Positions 1 through 7,714 of a stretch of 28,040 nucleotides of DNA are shown here, piece by piece (position 1 is the stretch's first letter; each line of letters starts with the position of its first letter). The position numbers and the translations under genes are program-made. Origin of the DNA: UBA1140 sp964573285 (GTDB taxonomy: Bacteria; Campylobacterota; Campylobacteria; Campylobacterales; Sulfurovaceae); the NCBI GenBank assembly GCA_964573285.1, contig CAZNJD010000059.1, forward strand, positions 1-28,040, given 5' to 3'. Under the pieces are notes generated by a model, which was not told the DNA's origin, made no database searches, and was given only the letters and a program-made list of their open reading frames with translations.

Positions 1-303
1 AAAATCTTCATCCTCTCACTAAAAGCAGGAGGAGTAGGACTAAACCTAACAGAGGCAAACCATGTAATCCACTACGATTTATGGTTTAACCCAGCAGTAG
101 AAAACCAAGCAACCGACAGAGCCTTTAGAATAGGTCAAAAACGAAATGTCTCTGTGTATCGTTTTATTACCAAAGATAGCTTTGAAGAGAAGATAGACAA
201 GATGATAAAAGCAAAACAGGAGCTTTCTAATCTAAGTGTCTCTATTGGGGAGAATTGGCTTGGGAAGATGGATAGAGAGGAGTTGAGGGGAATTTTTGGG
301 TAA
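1..303 (+). CDS. SNF2-family helicase, C-terminal end (5' partial)
   Basis: The frame is open from the first base to TAA at 301-303 and gives 100 residues, so the start lies outside the window. The residues match the end of the second RecA lobe of SNF2/RapA-type ATPases: SLKAGGVGLNLTEAN (motif V), then QATDRAFRIGQ (motif VI, with the arginine finger and the RIGQ signature), then the usual VYRFI segment and a helical tail. Enzymes of this family use ATP to move along double-stranded DNA or remodel protein-DNA complexes. In bacteria they are either housekeeping RapA-like proteins or parts of mobile or defence loci. Codons here use more C (aac, cac, tac, acc) than the housekeeping genes further on, and the next feature is an IS remnant, so the gene may be acquired. 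The N-terminal domains that would tell these options apart are not visible. Confidence 0.9.
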   Translation, partial: KIFILSLKAGGVGLNLTEANHVIHYDLWFNPAVENQATDRAFRIGQKRNVSVYRFITKDSFEEKIDKMIKAKQELSNLSVSIGENWLGKMDREELRGIFG

Positions 304-334
304 TCTTGTTCCCCCATTAGGTATTGTAGCTTAT

Positions 335-354
335 TCCCATCTTTATCACCAAAC
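335..354. repeat. 20-bp inverted repeat, left arm
   Basis: tcccatctttatcaccaaac is the exact reverse complement of 1041-1060. It lies 32 bp past the helicase stop and outside the terminator hairpin at 373-392. Together the two arms bracket the IS remnant. Beyond the 20 bp, a weaker similarity continues outward (aagct shared, with gaps). Confidence 0.85.
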
Positions 355-372
355 CCAAATTTCAAAAATCAA

Positions 373-392
373 AAGCCCGAGATTTCGGGCTT
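373..392 (+). terminator. Hairpin, probable terminator of the helicase gene
   Basis: Perfect 8-bp stem AAGCCCGA/TCGGGCTT with a GATT loop, the most GC-rich hairpin in this part of the window. The run after it (ctcttct) is pyrimidine-rich but not a clean T tract. On the minus strand the stem is followed by TTTTGATTTTTG, so it could work in that direction too. Confidence 0.6.
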
Positions 393-424
393 CTCTTCTA
401 AAAAAAGATTAAATTCGGCGAAAA

Positions 425-445
425 TGTAGTGACAACTTTTTGAAC
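425..445 (+). repeat. IS left-end repeat
   Basis: TGTAGTGACAAC followed by TTT and TTGAAC, 58 bp before the transposase start. It recurs at 980-997 without the three extra T residues. Confidence 0.7.
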
Positions 446-502
446 TTGCTTGATTTGTTATTGGGATTATGGTAATATTTCGGTAGTGATAAGGAGTCTA
501 AT

Positions 503-955
503 ATGTTTATCAGAGTAATAAATAGCAAAAATCATAAATATATAAAAGTCGTAGAAAACTATAGAGAAGATGGAAAAGTAAAACAAAAGGTTATTGCCAA
601 TTTAGGAAAGCTAGAAGATATAAGTGAAAGAGAGGCAGAAAATATTGCTTCTAAGCTATTACTGTTGACTAAAAGCAAAAAAGCTGTTGATAAAGAAAAA
701 AGCACACCAAGCATTGAAGAGTTAGATAGATATAACTATGGATTTGTGGTTTACAAGAGACTATGGGATAGATTTAAACTAGATGAGATATTAGATAAGT
801 TGGTAGAGGATAAAGAGATAGAGTATGATTTTAAATCAGTTGTATTCTCAATGGTAATAGATAGACTACTAAAACCTAAAAGCAATATGAGGTTTCTTCA
901 TATTAAACAGTTTAAAAATTTATCTACAAAGGAGGATATACTCTGTTTATTTTAG
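503..955 (+). pseudogene. Truncated IS1634-like transposase (N-terminal part)
   Basis: 150 residues starting MFIRVINSKNHKYIKVVENY, then a GKVKQKVIANLGKL segment and a FDFKSVVFSMVIDRLLKPKS-like stretch. This matches the N-terminal region of IS1634/IS4-superfamily transposases (a Phe-Ile-Arg start, the VENYREDGK motif, a re-predicted nucleic-acid-binding region). The DDE catalytic core that should follow is missing: after residue 145 or so the frame ends at TAG and the right-end repeat of the element begins 25 bp later. The start is well supported by AAGGAG 8 bp upstream of ATG, so the fragment could still be translated. Family assignment is from recognition of the motif order, not from a search. 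Confidence 0.75.
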
Positions 956-979
956 CTATTTTTGTTCAAAAATCTCTCT

Positions 980-997
980 TGTAGTGACAACTTGAAC
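980..997 (+). repeat. Second copy of the IS end, in direct orientation
   Basis: TGTAGTGACAACTTGAAC matches 425-445 apart from a 3-nt deletion. It is preceded at 964 by GTTCAAAAA, which is inverted relative to TTTTTGAAC at 437-445, so both orientations of end sequence are present here. Confidence 0.7.
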
Positions 998-1010
998 ATT
1001 TTTTTTTAAG

Positions 1011-1034
1011 TAAAACCCTGAATATGGGGTTTTA
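1011..1034 (-). terminator. Hairpin, probable terminator of the PBP1A gene
   Basis: Stem TAAAACCC/GGGTTTTA with an 8-nt loop, 45 bp beyond the stop of the minus-strand PBP1A gene. Read on the minus strand the 3' arm ends in TTTTA. A look-alike occurs at 27838-27861. Confidence 0.6.
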
Positions 1035-1040
1035 GAGATT

Positions 1041-1060
1041 GTTTGGTGATAAAGATGGGA
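1041..1060. repeat. 20-bp inverted repeat, right arm
   Basis: gtttggtgataaagatggga is the perfect reverse complement of 335-354. It ends 18 bp from the stop codon of the PBP1A gene. Confidence 0.85.
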
Positions 1061-1078
1061 GAAGCTCCATAGCATCAT

Positions 1079-3031
1079 TTAAAACATATCAGGAAACTCT
1101 GCTGAGGTAGAAGTTTCTGTATTTTTAGGTAGTGGGGAGATATCTGTATATAGCTCTGTTATTACCCCATCTCTTGCATTATATACTCCTTTGGGTACTC
1201 TAAACTTTCTTGGTAAATTAGGATAGAGTGCATATAATTTTTTGAAAAAATATGAAAATGCAGGTGCTGCTGTAGCACCACCTGTACCACCTTTTCCTAT
1301 TGGTCTATTGTTATCTCTACCTATCCATACAATAACCTCTTGTGCTGGTGAATATCCACAAAACCATGCATCTACATTTCTATTGGTAGTTCCTGTTTTC
1401 CCTGCTACCTGAACACCTGCTACCTGTGCATTTCTACCTGTACCACGGATAATAACATCTCGTAAAATATCTGTCATTAAATATGCCTGTTGAGGTTGTG
1501 TAAAATTAGCAATCTCTTGTGTATGTGACTCATATATCACTGTACCATCTTTAGATACTACTTTGGATATAAGTCTAGGCTCTAACATATGACCCCCATT
1601 AGCAAAAGTAGAGTATATCTGTACCATTTTAGCTGGACTTATACCCAAATTACCTAATGATATAGACATATCTTGAGGAATATGTGCTATATTTAGAGGT
1701 TCTAACTTTTCTCTAATTCTATTTAATCCAACTTCTGTTACTAAATTAATAGTTGCAAGATTTCGTGAGTGTACTAATGCCTCTCTGAGTTTAATGAACC
1801 CTTCAAAATTTCGCTCATAATTTTTAGGTCTCCATATAACTCTTTTACCATTTCTATAATATTGAAAAGTTCTAGCTACATCTGTTAGTTCAGTAGCAGG
1901 ATTATATCCAAGGTCAAGTGCTACTTGATATATAAATGGTTTAAAGGCAGACCCTGGCTGTCTCTCCATCATAGTAACACGATTATATGCAGATTTTTTA
2001 TAATTAACACCACCAACCATAGCTTTTATATCACCTGTTTTATTATCAACAGCCAATAATGCACCATTCAGTGTTGTAGTTTTCATATTTTCTCTATATC
2101 TCTTGGTAGCTTTTCTTACAGCAAATTTCAATGCTTTTCTAGCAATTTTTTGCTCTTTCATATCTATGGTTGTATAGATAGTATATCCACCAGTTTTTAT
2201 ATTTGGAAAATCTTTTTTGAGTCGTCGAACTACCTCATCTGCCACATATGGAGCAATATTTTGAGTGAGTGAACCATGATATATTTCTGGTGTCTCTTTG
2301 ATAGCTATTAGATATTCATCCTCTTTAATCCAACCAAGGTTTCTCATTCTAGTTAAAATAGTATTAGCTCTTTTTAATGCTCTATCAAGATGTCTAACAG
2401 GATTAAAATATGATGGTGCATTTGGCAAACCAATTAGAAGTGCAGCCTCTTTTAGAGTTAAATTTTCTAAATCTTTATGAAAAAATCCTTTTGCTGCTGT
2501 TTTGACCCCAAAATATCCTCGTCCAAAAGATATTTCATTGAGATATCTCTCTAATATCTGCTCTTTGGTTAGCTCATCTTCTACTTTCATAGAGAGTATT
2601 GCCTCTTTTAGTTTTCGTGTATAACTTTTTTTAGGAGATAGCAGAATTTTTTTAACCAATTGTTGCGTAATAGTACTACCACCCTCCACTTTTTTACCTG
2701 CTTTAAAGTTTCTTAATGCAGCACGAATTATTGCATCAGGATTTACACCATTATGCTCAAAAAATCGTGTATCTTCAATAGCAATTAATGCCTCAATTAG
2801 ATAACCTGGCATCTCATCATATTTGGCATATAGACGGTGTTGTCCTTCCATAATATTAGCTATCTTGTTACCTTTATAATCTAAAATCACAGATGAAGTT
2901 TTTGGACTATAGTTAATTATTTTATCCATATCAAGTTGAATTTCATTATAAGCATAGATAAATGCAGCAAATAGTGCGATGGCAAATATTATTACCAACA
3001 TTATCGAGCCTTTAATCAATTGGTTAACCAT
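1079..3031 (-). CDS. pbpA: Penicillin-binding protein 1A, bifunctional transglycosylase/transpeptidase
   Basis: 650 residues, normal for class A PBPs. It polymerises lipid II into glycan strands and cross-links the stem peptides on the outer face of the inner membrane. A single N-terminal membrane segment (about residues 8-28) anchors it. The GT51 glycosyltransferase domain follows, with catalytic Glu86 in IEDTRFFEHNG, the GGSTITQQLVK motif (about 117-127) and LNEISFGRGYFG. The penicillin-binding domain carries Ser361-x-x-Lys364 (SAFK), Ser422-Arg-Asn424 and Lys545-Thr-Gly547. All catalytic motifs are present. The ATG at 3029-3031 is preceded by AAGGAT. It is the last gene of the minus-strand series alaS, lipoprotein, maf, BioF-like, PBP1A; the alaS-maf-pbpA order is also known from Campylobacter. 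The name mrcA/ponA is equally used for this family. Confidence 0.96.
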   Translation of the reverse strand: MVNQLIKGSIMLVIIFAIALFAAFIYAYNEIQLDMDKIINYSPKTSSVILDYKGNKIANIMEGQHRLYAKYDEMPGYLIEALIAIEDTRFFEHNGVNPDAIIRAALRNFKAGKKVEGGSTITQQLVKKILLSPKKSYTRKLKEAILSMKVEDELTKEQILERYLNEISFGRGYFGVKTAAKGFFHKDLENLTLKEAALLIGLPNAPSYFNPVRHLDRALKRANTILTRMRNLGWIKEDEYLIAIKETPEIYHGSLTQNIAPYVADEVVRRLKKDFPNIKTGGYTIYTTIDMKEQKIARKALKFAVRKATKRYRENMKTTTLNGALLAVDNKTGDIKAMVGGVNYKKSAYNRVTMMERQPGSAFKPFIYQVALDLGYNPATELTDVARTFQYYRNGKRVIWRPKNYERNFEGFIKLREALVHSRNLATINLVTEVGLNRIREKLEPLNIAHIPQDMSISLGNLGISPAKMVQIYSTFANGGHMLEPRLISKVVSKDGTVIYESHTQEIANFTQPQQAYLMTDILRDVIIRGTGRNAQVAGVQVAGKTGTTNRNVDAWFCGYSPAQEVIVWIGRDNNRPIGKGGTGGATAAPAFSYFFKKLYALYPNLPRKFRVPKGVYNARDGVITELYTDISPLPKNTETSTSAEFPDMF

Positions 3032-3071
3032 CTATATACTATCCTTTTTGTTAAAAATTACTTTATTATAT

Positions 3072-4151
3072 CTAAAAGTGATTGAGTAGTGACTTTAATG
3101 CTCTCTTTGAACTTCCTACCCTTGGTATAACTCGCAAAATAGGTTTAGAGACAGTAGGTTGTCTAATCGCACCTACTAAGAAATTTTGTTTGACCATTAG
3201 TGCCTCTTGAACTTTTAAAGCTATCTCATTAGTTGGTACTAGTATAGGTAAAATAAGAGATTTTAACTCTATATCTAATATCTTTTTGACTATTTTTTGT
3301 CTCTGTTTTATCTTTTTGTAATATTTTTTACTATTGTTAGCTACCTCTTGGATATTAACTAATGCTAAAGCAGTATCAAAAATAGATGGAGCAGTAGAGT
3401 ATATAATAGGTTTACCTCTATTTTCCAAAAAACTAATAATCTCTTGGGAGGCTAAAATATATGCTCCATAGCTACCATAAGCTTTACCCAAAGTTCCCAT
3501 TTTGATATGATTAGGTTGTGGTGTAACTCCATAATACTCAAATACACCTAAAAGAGACTCTCCTACTACACCAGAACTATGAGCCTCATCTACAATAAGT
3601 AGAGCATTATATCTATTAGCCAATTCAAAAATATTGCGATTACATAGCTCACCACTCATAGAGTAAACCCCTTCTATAGCTATAATCTTGCGTCCCATAT
3701 TATATTGTTTGAGTTTTTCTTCAAGCTCATTAGCATTATTATGTTTAAATTTAACTACTCTATTTCCCAAAAGTCTAGTAGCTATCATTCCACTAGCATG
3801 ATACTCCTCATCTATAAAAAGCATATCCTTTTTACGCACAAGGGCTTCAATCAAAGCTATATTTGCCAAAAAACCAGACCCTACAGCCAATCCTGCTTCA
3901 AATCCGTTAATAAAAGCTAAAGCTCTCTCAAAATCTTCATGTACTTCATGATAACCATTTACAAGCATACTAGCTTTGGGAGCAAAGGTATTATACCTAG
4001 ATACCCATTTTATAGCTTTGTTAAACTGTTTTTTATTATTAGCTAGACCTAGATAATCATTAGATGCAAAATCTATTAAATTATCATCAAAAATTTTTTT
4101 TTGTCTAAATCTATTTGCTTTTTTTAGTGCGTTTATTTCTGTTTGGTACAT
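3072..4151 (-). CDS. BioF-like PLP-dependent alpha-oxoamine synthase
   Basis: 359 residues of the fold-type I alpha-oxoamine synthase family, which joins an amino acid to an acyl-CoA or acyl-carrier thioester with loss of CO2. Visible features are FASNDYLGLA near residue 28, NGYHEVHEDFE near 65-75, the DEAHSSG motif (Asp188, His191) and the PLP-binding lysine, Lys223, in MGTLGKAYGSYG. The closest named family is 8-amino-7-oxononanoate synthase (biotin pathway). However, 2-amino-3-ketobutyrate CoA ligase, serine palmitoyltransferase and CqsA-type enzymes share these motifs, and no other biotin gene lies in the window, so I leave the symbol empty. The start lies 1 bp after the maf stop, so translation is probably coupled; no strong ribosome binding site is seen. 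About 25 residues at the N-terminus look shorter than in typical BioF. Confidence 0.85.
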   Translation of the reverse strand: MYQTEINALKKANRFRQKKIFDDNLIDFASNDYLGLANNKKQFNKAIKWVSRYNTFAPKASMLVNGYHEVHEDFERALAFINGFEAGLAVGSGFLANIALIEALVRKKDMLFIDEEYHASGMIATRLLGNRVVKFKHNNANELEEKLKQYNMGRKIIAIEGVYSMSGELCNRNIFELANRYNALLIVDEAHSSGVVGESLLGVFEYYGVTPQPNHIKMGTLGKAYGSYGAYILASQEIISFLENRGKPIIYSTAPSIFDTALALVNIQEVANNSKKYYKKIKQRQKIVKKILDIELKSLILPILVPTNEIALKVQEALMVKQNFLVGAIRQPTVSKPILRVIPRVGSSKRALKSLLNHF

Positions 4152-4152
4152 A

Positions 4153-4701
4153 TTATTTTAGCCATCTTATTAGTTTCTCAACTTGCAATCCCATAGCAGT
4201 ACTCTCATATCCTTCCACTTTTTGGATATATTTTTTACAAAAACCCTCAACCATACATCCACCTGCTTTTCCATCCCATAGACCACTATTTAAATAATCT
4301 TCTAAATCTTTTGGTTCAAATGAAGTAAATTGATAATAAGTAGCAGATACATCACATAGATAAAAATCTTTGGTTTTATAGTGCATAGCTGAAATAATAG
4401 CTATCTTTGAACCACTTTGAAGCTTTAATATTCGTTTGGCATCATCTCTATTTTTGGGTTTTCTAAGTATCTCTCCATCTTTTGTAGAGATTACACTATC
4501 AGCTGTTAGTAATGCTGTTTCTAATCCAAACTCTTTTATGGCTTTTTCTAATTTGCCTTTACTTGCTAGATATACAAAATCTTTAGCTATAGTGGTTGTG
4601 ATTTGCTCTTCATTATATATCGGAGCTTTTTGAATAAAGGGAATGTGAAATTTAGTCAAAAGTTTAGCTCTTGACTTAGAATTTGATGCTAAATGTATCA
4701 T
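4153..4701 (-). CDS. maf: Maf-family nucleoside triphosphate pyrophosphatase
   Basis: 182 residues, the usual Maf length. Family members hydrolyse non-canonical or canonical NTPs (dTTP, UTP, modified nucleotides) to the monophosphate in the cytoplasm; in some bacteria overexpression affects septation. The N-terminal signature IHLASNSKSRAKLL (Arg11) and the catalytic Asp68 in LTADSVIS are clear, followed by RKPKN and GKAGGCMVEG (about 145-154), where many Maf proteins have GKAGAYGIQG. The late segment reads GYESTAMGLQVEKL instead of the common GSYSNVVGLP, a variant that may be normal for this lineage. Which nucleotide it prefers cannot be read from the sequence. It lies 6 bp after the lipoprotein gene and 1 bp before the BioF-like gene. 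Confidence 0.92.
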   Translation of the reverse strand: MIHLASNSKSRAKLLTKFHIPFIQKAPIYNEEQITTTIAKDFVYLASKGKLEKAIKEFGLETALLTADSVISTKDGEILRKPKNRDDAKRILKLQSGSKIAIISAMHYKTKDFYLCDVSATYYQFTSFEPKDLEDYLNSGLWDGKAGGCMVEGFCKKYIQKVEGYESTAMGLQVEKLIRWLK

Positions 4702-4707
4702 ATATAT

Positions 4708-4989
4708 TTAATGACTCGCTTTTTTTAGATAGTTATGATGGCATACAGGACAATTGATTTCAGCATCACCTTTCATAGCTAATTTTCGCCATTTTCTTTT
4801 TAGTTTAAATCTAGCCCTACAATTTTGACAAACTACTTCATCCTCTATATTATCATCATAATGTCTAAATTGTCCATTTGGAAATGGATTAGATGATGAT
4901 GCAACATTTTTTGGCATTGCCTCTTTTTTACAACCAAATAGAGATAAAACTAAGATTGTAGCTATGATTAGTCCAAATATACTTTTCAT
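4708..4989 (-). CDS. Small lipoprotein with a four-cysteine zinc-ribbon-like motif
   Basis: 93 residues that I do not recognise as a named family. A hydrophobic signal segment (residues 4-18) ends in a lipobox, LSLFGC, so Cys20 would be lipidated after export. The mature part has a short disordered linker, then CQNC (Cys54, Cys57) and CPVC (Cys80, Cys83), 22 residues apart, with a basic stretch between them (FKLKRKWRKLAMKG). This is the layout of a zinc ribbon, unusual for an exported protein. The ATG has a good AAAGGA ribosome binding site. It sits between alaS (84 bp away) and maf (6 bp), so it is probably co-transcribed with the envelope genes downstream. Alternatives are a metal-binding or redox role of the thiols. 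Confidence 0.85.
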   Translation of the reverse strand: MKSIFGLIIATILVLSLFGCKKEAMPKNVASSSNPFPNGQFRHYDDNIEDEVVCQNCRARFKLKRKWRKLAMKGDAEINCPVCHHNYLKKASH

Positions 4990-5073
4990 GATTTTTCCTT
5001 TAGATGAAATAGATACTAAAAGTATATATTAAACTAACCGAAATATAAGTTAATATAAATTTCTTATTGAAAT

Positions 5074-7623
5074 CTATAAGTTATCTTTTAGATAAGCTAA
5101 AGCTTTCTCTTTTGCTTCATCTATCTTAGAGGCATCTTTTCCTCCAGCTTGTGCAAAGTCAGGACGACCTCCACCTCCACCACCTAGTATAGGAGCTATC
5201 TCTTTTATCCAACTTCCTGCTTTTATAGGTGTCTCTTTACTACCACAAGCTATCATGACTTTATCACCTTTTTTTTGAAATAGCATAATTGCAATATGAG
5301 GGTATCTATTTTTGGCTTCATCTATTAGCTCTTTGATGTCTCCTGTTTCTACTTCATCTATTATAACAGTTACTCTATTTATATCTATAGTTGATAACTC
5401 TTTTTTAGTTGATTTTAGAGCAGTTTTAAGTTCAGATTTCAGGATTTTTATCTCATCTCTTAGTCTATTTATTCCTGCTATTGGGTTTTGATTTTTTAGT
5501 TCAGACTTTATCTCTTCTAACTCATCTCTTAGTATATTCACAGCTGATATAGCACTATTACCACATATAGCCTCTATTCTCCGAACTCCTACACTTACTC
5601 CACTCTCTTTAGTTATCATAAATAGACCAATTTGTGCCGTATTGTTTATATGTGTACCTCCACAAAGCTCAACAGATACATCTTCACCCATACTAACTAC
5701 TCTAACTTCATCACCATATTTTTCACCAAATAGAGCCATAGCACCACTATTTTTAGCTTCATCTATACTCATAATTTTGGTTACTATTGGGATAGCTTGA
5801 GTAATTTTATCATTTACCCATGCCTCTACAGCTTTTATCTCTTTGCGACTCATAGCTTTTGGGTGAGAGAAGTCAAAACGAAGTCTCTTATTATCATTGA
5901 GCGAACCTGCTTGTGCTATATGCTCTCCCAATATTGCTCTAAGTCCTGCATGTAATAGATGTGTAGCTGAATGATGTTTTTCTATCTCTACTCTACTATC
6001 ATCAACCAAAGCTTCAACTCTATCACCTACCAAAAGTTTACCCTCTATTTGAGATAAGTTCATATCTAAAAATTTTTTGGTATCAATCACTTTGCTTTTT
6101 CCTAGAAGTTCACCTATATCACCTACTTGTCCACCAGATTGAGCATAAAATGGTGTTTGGTCTAATAATACCCAACCATTTCCATCAATACTATCAATCT
6201 GTCTAAACTCACTATCAAGCAATGCTAAAACTGTAGCTGTAGTCTGTTTACTCTCATATCCCACAAACTTATTCTCTCCAAACTTCTCTTTGAGGGCTTT
6301 GAAATCACCTGTAGTTGAGGCATCACCTGTACCTTTCCACCCTGCTTTAGATTGAGCTTTTTGAGCATCCATTTTGCTATTAAATGCTTCAATATCTAAA
6401 GCTATATCTTTTTCTCGTAGCATATCTTGGGTAAGGTCAAGTGGAAAACCAAATGTATCATATAGTTTAAATGCTACTTTACCATCAAATACATCATCAC
6501 TCTTATCTAACTCTTCATTAAATAGTTTAATTCCAGCCTCTATAGTATCGAAAAATCTTTTCTCTTCCATTTGCATAGAGGTTTTAATTGTTTCTGCTCT
6601 TTTTGGCAGATAATCATACTGTTTACCCATAACAGATACTAAAGTATCAACTAATTTATACATAAATGGCTCTCTAATTCCTAATAGATACCCATGACGA
6701 ATAGCTCTTCTCATAATCCGTCGTAATACATATCCTCTCCCCTCTTTGTCAAAATTAACACCTTGGGCTAATAGAAAAGAGACAGCACGAAGATGGTCAG
6801 CAATTACATGATAACTTGCACTATTTGGGGCTTTGAAATCATAAGGGACTCCTACTATTTCTCCGAGCTTATCTAAAAATGGCATAAATAGAGTAGAGTG
6901 ATAGTTATTAAGTACACCCTCTTTAATTGCTACAACTCTCTCTAATCCCATACCTGTATCTATACTAGGTTTTGCCAAAGGATTTAGTATCCCACTCTTA
7001 TCTCTCTCATACTGCATAAATACCAAATTCCAAATTTCTAAAAATCTATCACCCTCTCCACCCATTTTATCTTCAGGTGAATTAAAATTCTCTGAGCCTT
7101 GGTCATAAAAAATCTCACTACAAGGACCACAAGGTCCGACTTCTCCCATTTGCCAAAAGTTATCAGCATCACCAAATTTCATAATTCTATCTGGAGATAT
7201 ATGTCTGCTCCAAATTTCCTCAGCCTCATCATCACTATTATGTACAGTTACCCAAAGTTTCTCAATTGGAAGAGCTAAATATTTAGGAGATGTAATAAAC
7301 TCCCAAGCATAAGCAATAGCATCTTCTTTGAAATAATCAGCAAAAGAGAAATTTCCCAACATCTCAAAAAGTGTATGATGTCGTGCTGTATAACCTACAT
7401 TATCCAAATCATTATGTTTTCCACCTGCTCTTAGACAAGTTTGAGAGCTAGTAGCTCTTGGAGGATTAGGGATAGGGGCTTCTGCTGTAAATATATTTTT
7501 AAATTGTACCATACCAGCATTGGTAAACATAAGTGTAGCATCATCAGGTACAAGTGGAGAGCTAGGAGTTAGTTTGTGTCCTTTACTCTGAAAAAAGTCC
7601 AAAAATTGTTGTCGAATATCCAT
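5074..7623 (-). CDS. alaS: Alanine--tRNA ligase
   Basis: 849 residues, within the normal range. It charges tRNA-Ala in the cytoplasm. The order of domains is complete: class II catalytic core from the start (DIRQQFLDFFQSKGH, then TRHHTLFEMLGNFSF-like motif 1/2 region), tRNA-recognition region, the editing domain with HHSATHLL (His551, His555) and Cys654 in CGGTHINNT, which together bind zinc for clearing Ser/Gly-tRNA-Ala, and the C-Ala domain with the glycine-rich GGGGGGRPDFAQAGG motif. The gene ends at TAG 5074-5076. A 91-bp gap before it contains GCTAAAATATCC about 35 bp upstream of the ATG, a likely promoter -10 region, so alaS and the genes after it probably have their own promoter inside the long minus-strand series. 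Confidence 0.98.
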   Translation of the reverse strand: MDIRQQFLDFFQSKGHKLTPSSPLVPDDATLMFTNAGMVQFKNIFTAEAPIPNPPRATSSQTCLRAGGKHNDLDNVGYTARHHTLFEMLGNFSFADYFKEDAIAYAWEFITSPKYLALPIEKLWVTVHNSDDEAEEIWSRHISPDRIMKFGDADNFWQMGEVGPCGPCSEIFYDQGSENFNSPEDKMGGEGDRFLEIWNLVFMQYERDKSGILNPLAKPSIDTGMGLERVVAIKEGVLNNYHSTLFMPFLDKLGEIVGVPYDFKAPNSASYHVIADHLRAVSFLLAQGVNFDKEGRGYVLRRIMRRAIRHGYLLGIREPFMYKLVDTLVSVMGKQYDYLPKRAETIKTSMQMEEKRFFDTIEAGIKLFNEELDKSDDVFDGKVAFKLYDTFGFPLDLTQDMLREKDIALDIEAFNSKMDAQKAQSKAGWKGTGDASTTGDFKALKEKFGENKFVGYESKQTTATVLALLDSEFRQIDSIDGNGWVLLDQTPFYAQSGGQVGDIGELLGKSKVIDTKKFLDMNLSQIEGKLLVGDRVEALVDDSRVEIEKHHSATHLLHAGLRAILGEHIAQAGSLNDNKRLRFDFSHPKAMSRKEIKAVEAWVNDKITQAIPIVTKIMSIDEAKNSGAMALFGEKYGDEVRVVSMGEDVSVELCGGTHINNTAQIGLFMITKESGVSVGVRRIEAICGNSAISAVNILRDELEEIKSELKNQNPIAGINRLRDEIKILKSELKTALKSTKKELSTIDINRVTVIIDEVETGDIKELIDEAKNRYPHIAIMLFQKKGDKVMIACGSKETPIKAGSWIKEIAPILGGGGGGRPDFAQAGGKDASKIDEAKEKALAYLKDNL

Positions 7624-7714
7624 AATATAATCCCGTGTTTTTAATTGTGGATATTTTAGCTAAATTGTGGTTAAAATATAGGTGAAGATAGATATATATC
7701 AAAGATGTTATGAT

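Larger units (their letters stand above)
425..997 (+). mobile_element. Internally deleted IS1634-like insertion sequence
   Basis: A short unit of about 570 bp contains the start of a transposase gene (503-955) and similar end sequences on both sides. The left end is tgtagtgacaac-ttt-ttgaac (425-445) and the right copy is tgtagtgacaacttgaac (980-997). The right copy is in direct orientation, whereas a normal IS end would be inverted. IS1634-family elements usually carry a transposase of roughly 500-600 residues. Only about 150 remain here, so the element is an internal deletion derivative and cannot move on its own. Exact boundaries are inferred from the repeated ends; no clean target-site duplication was seen. 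Confidence 0.65.

Noticed and set aside
135..365. 76-residue minus-strand frame over the helicase end, with FGDKDG also readable near 1050
   Set aside because: It is antisense to the clear helicase C-terminus; the shared FGDKDG comes from the 20-bp inverted repeat read in both arms.
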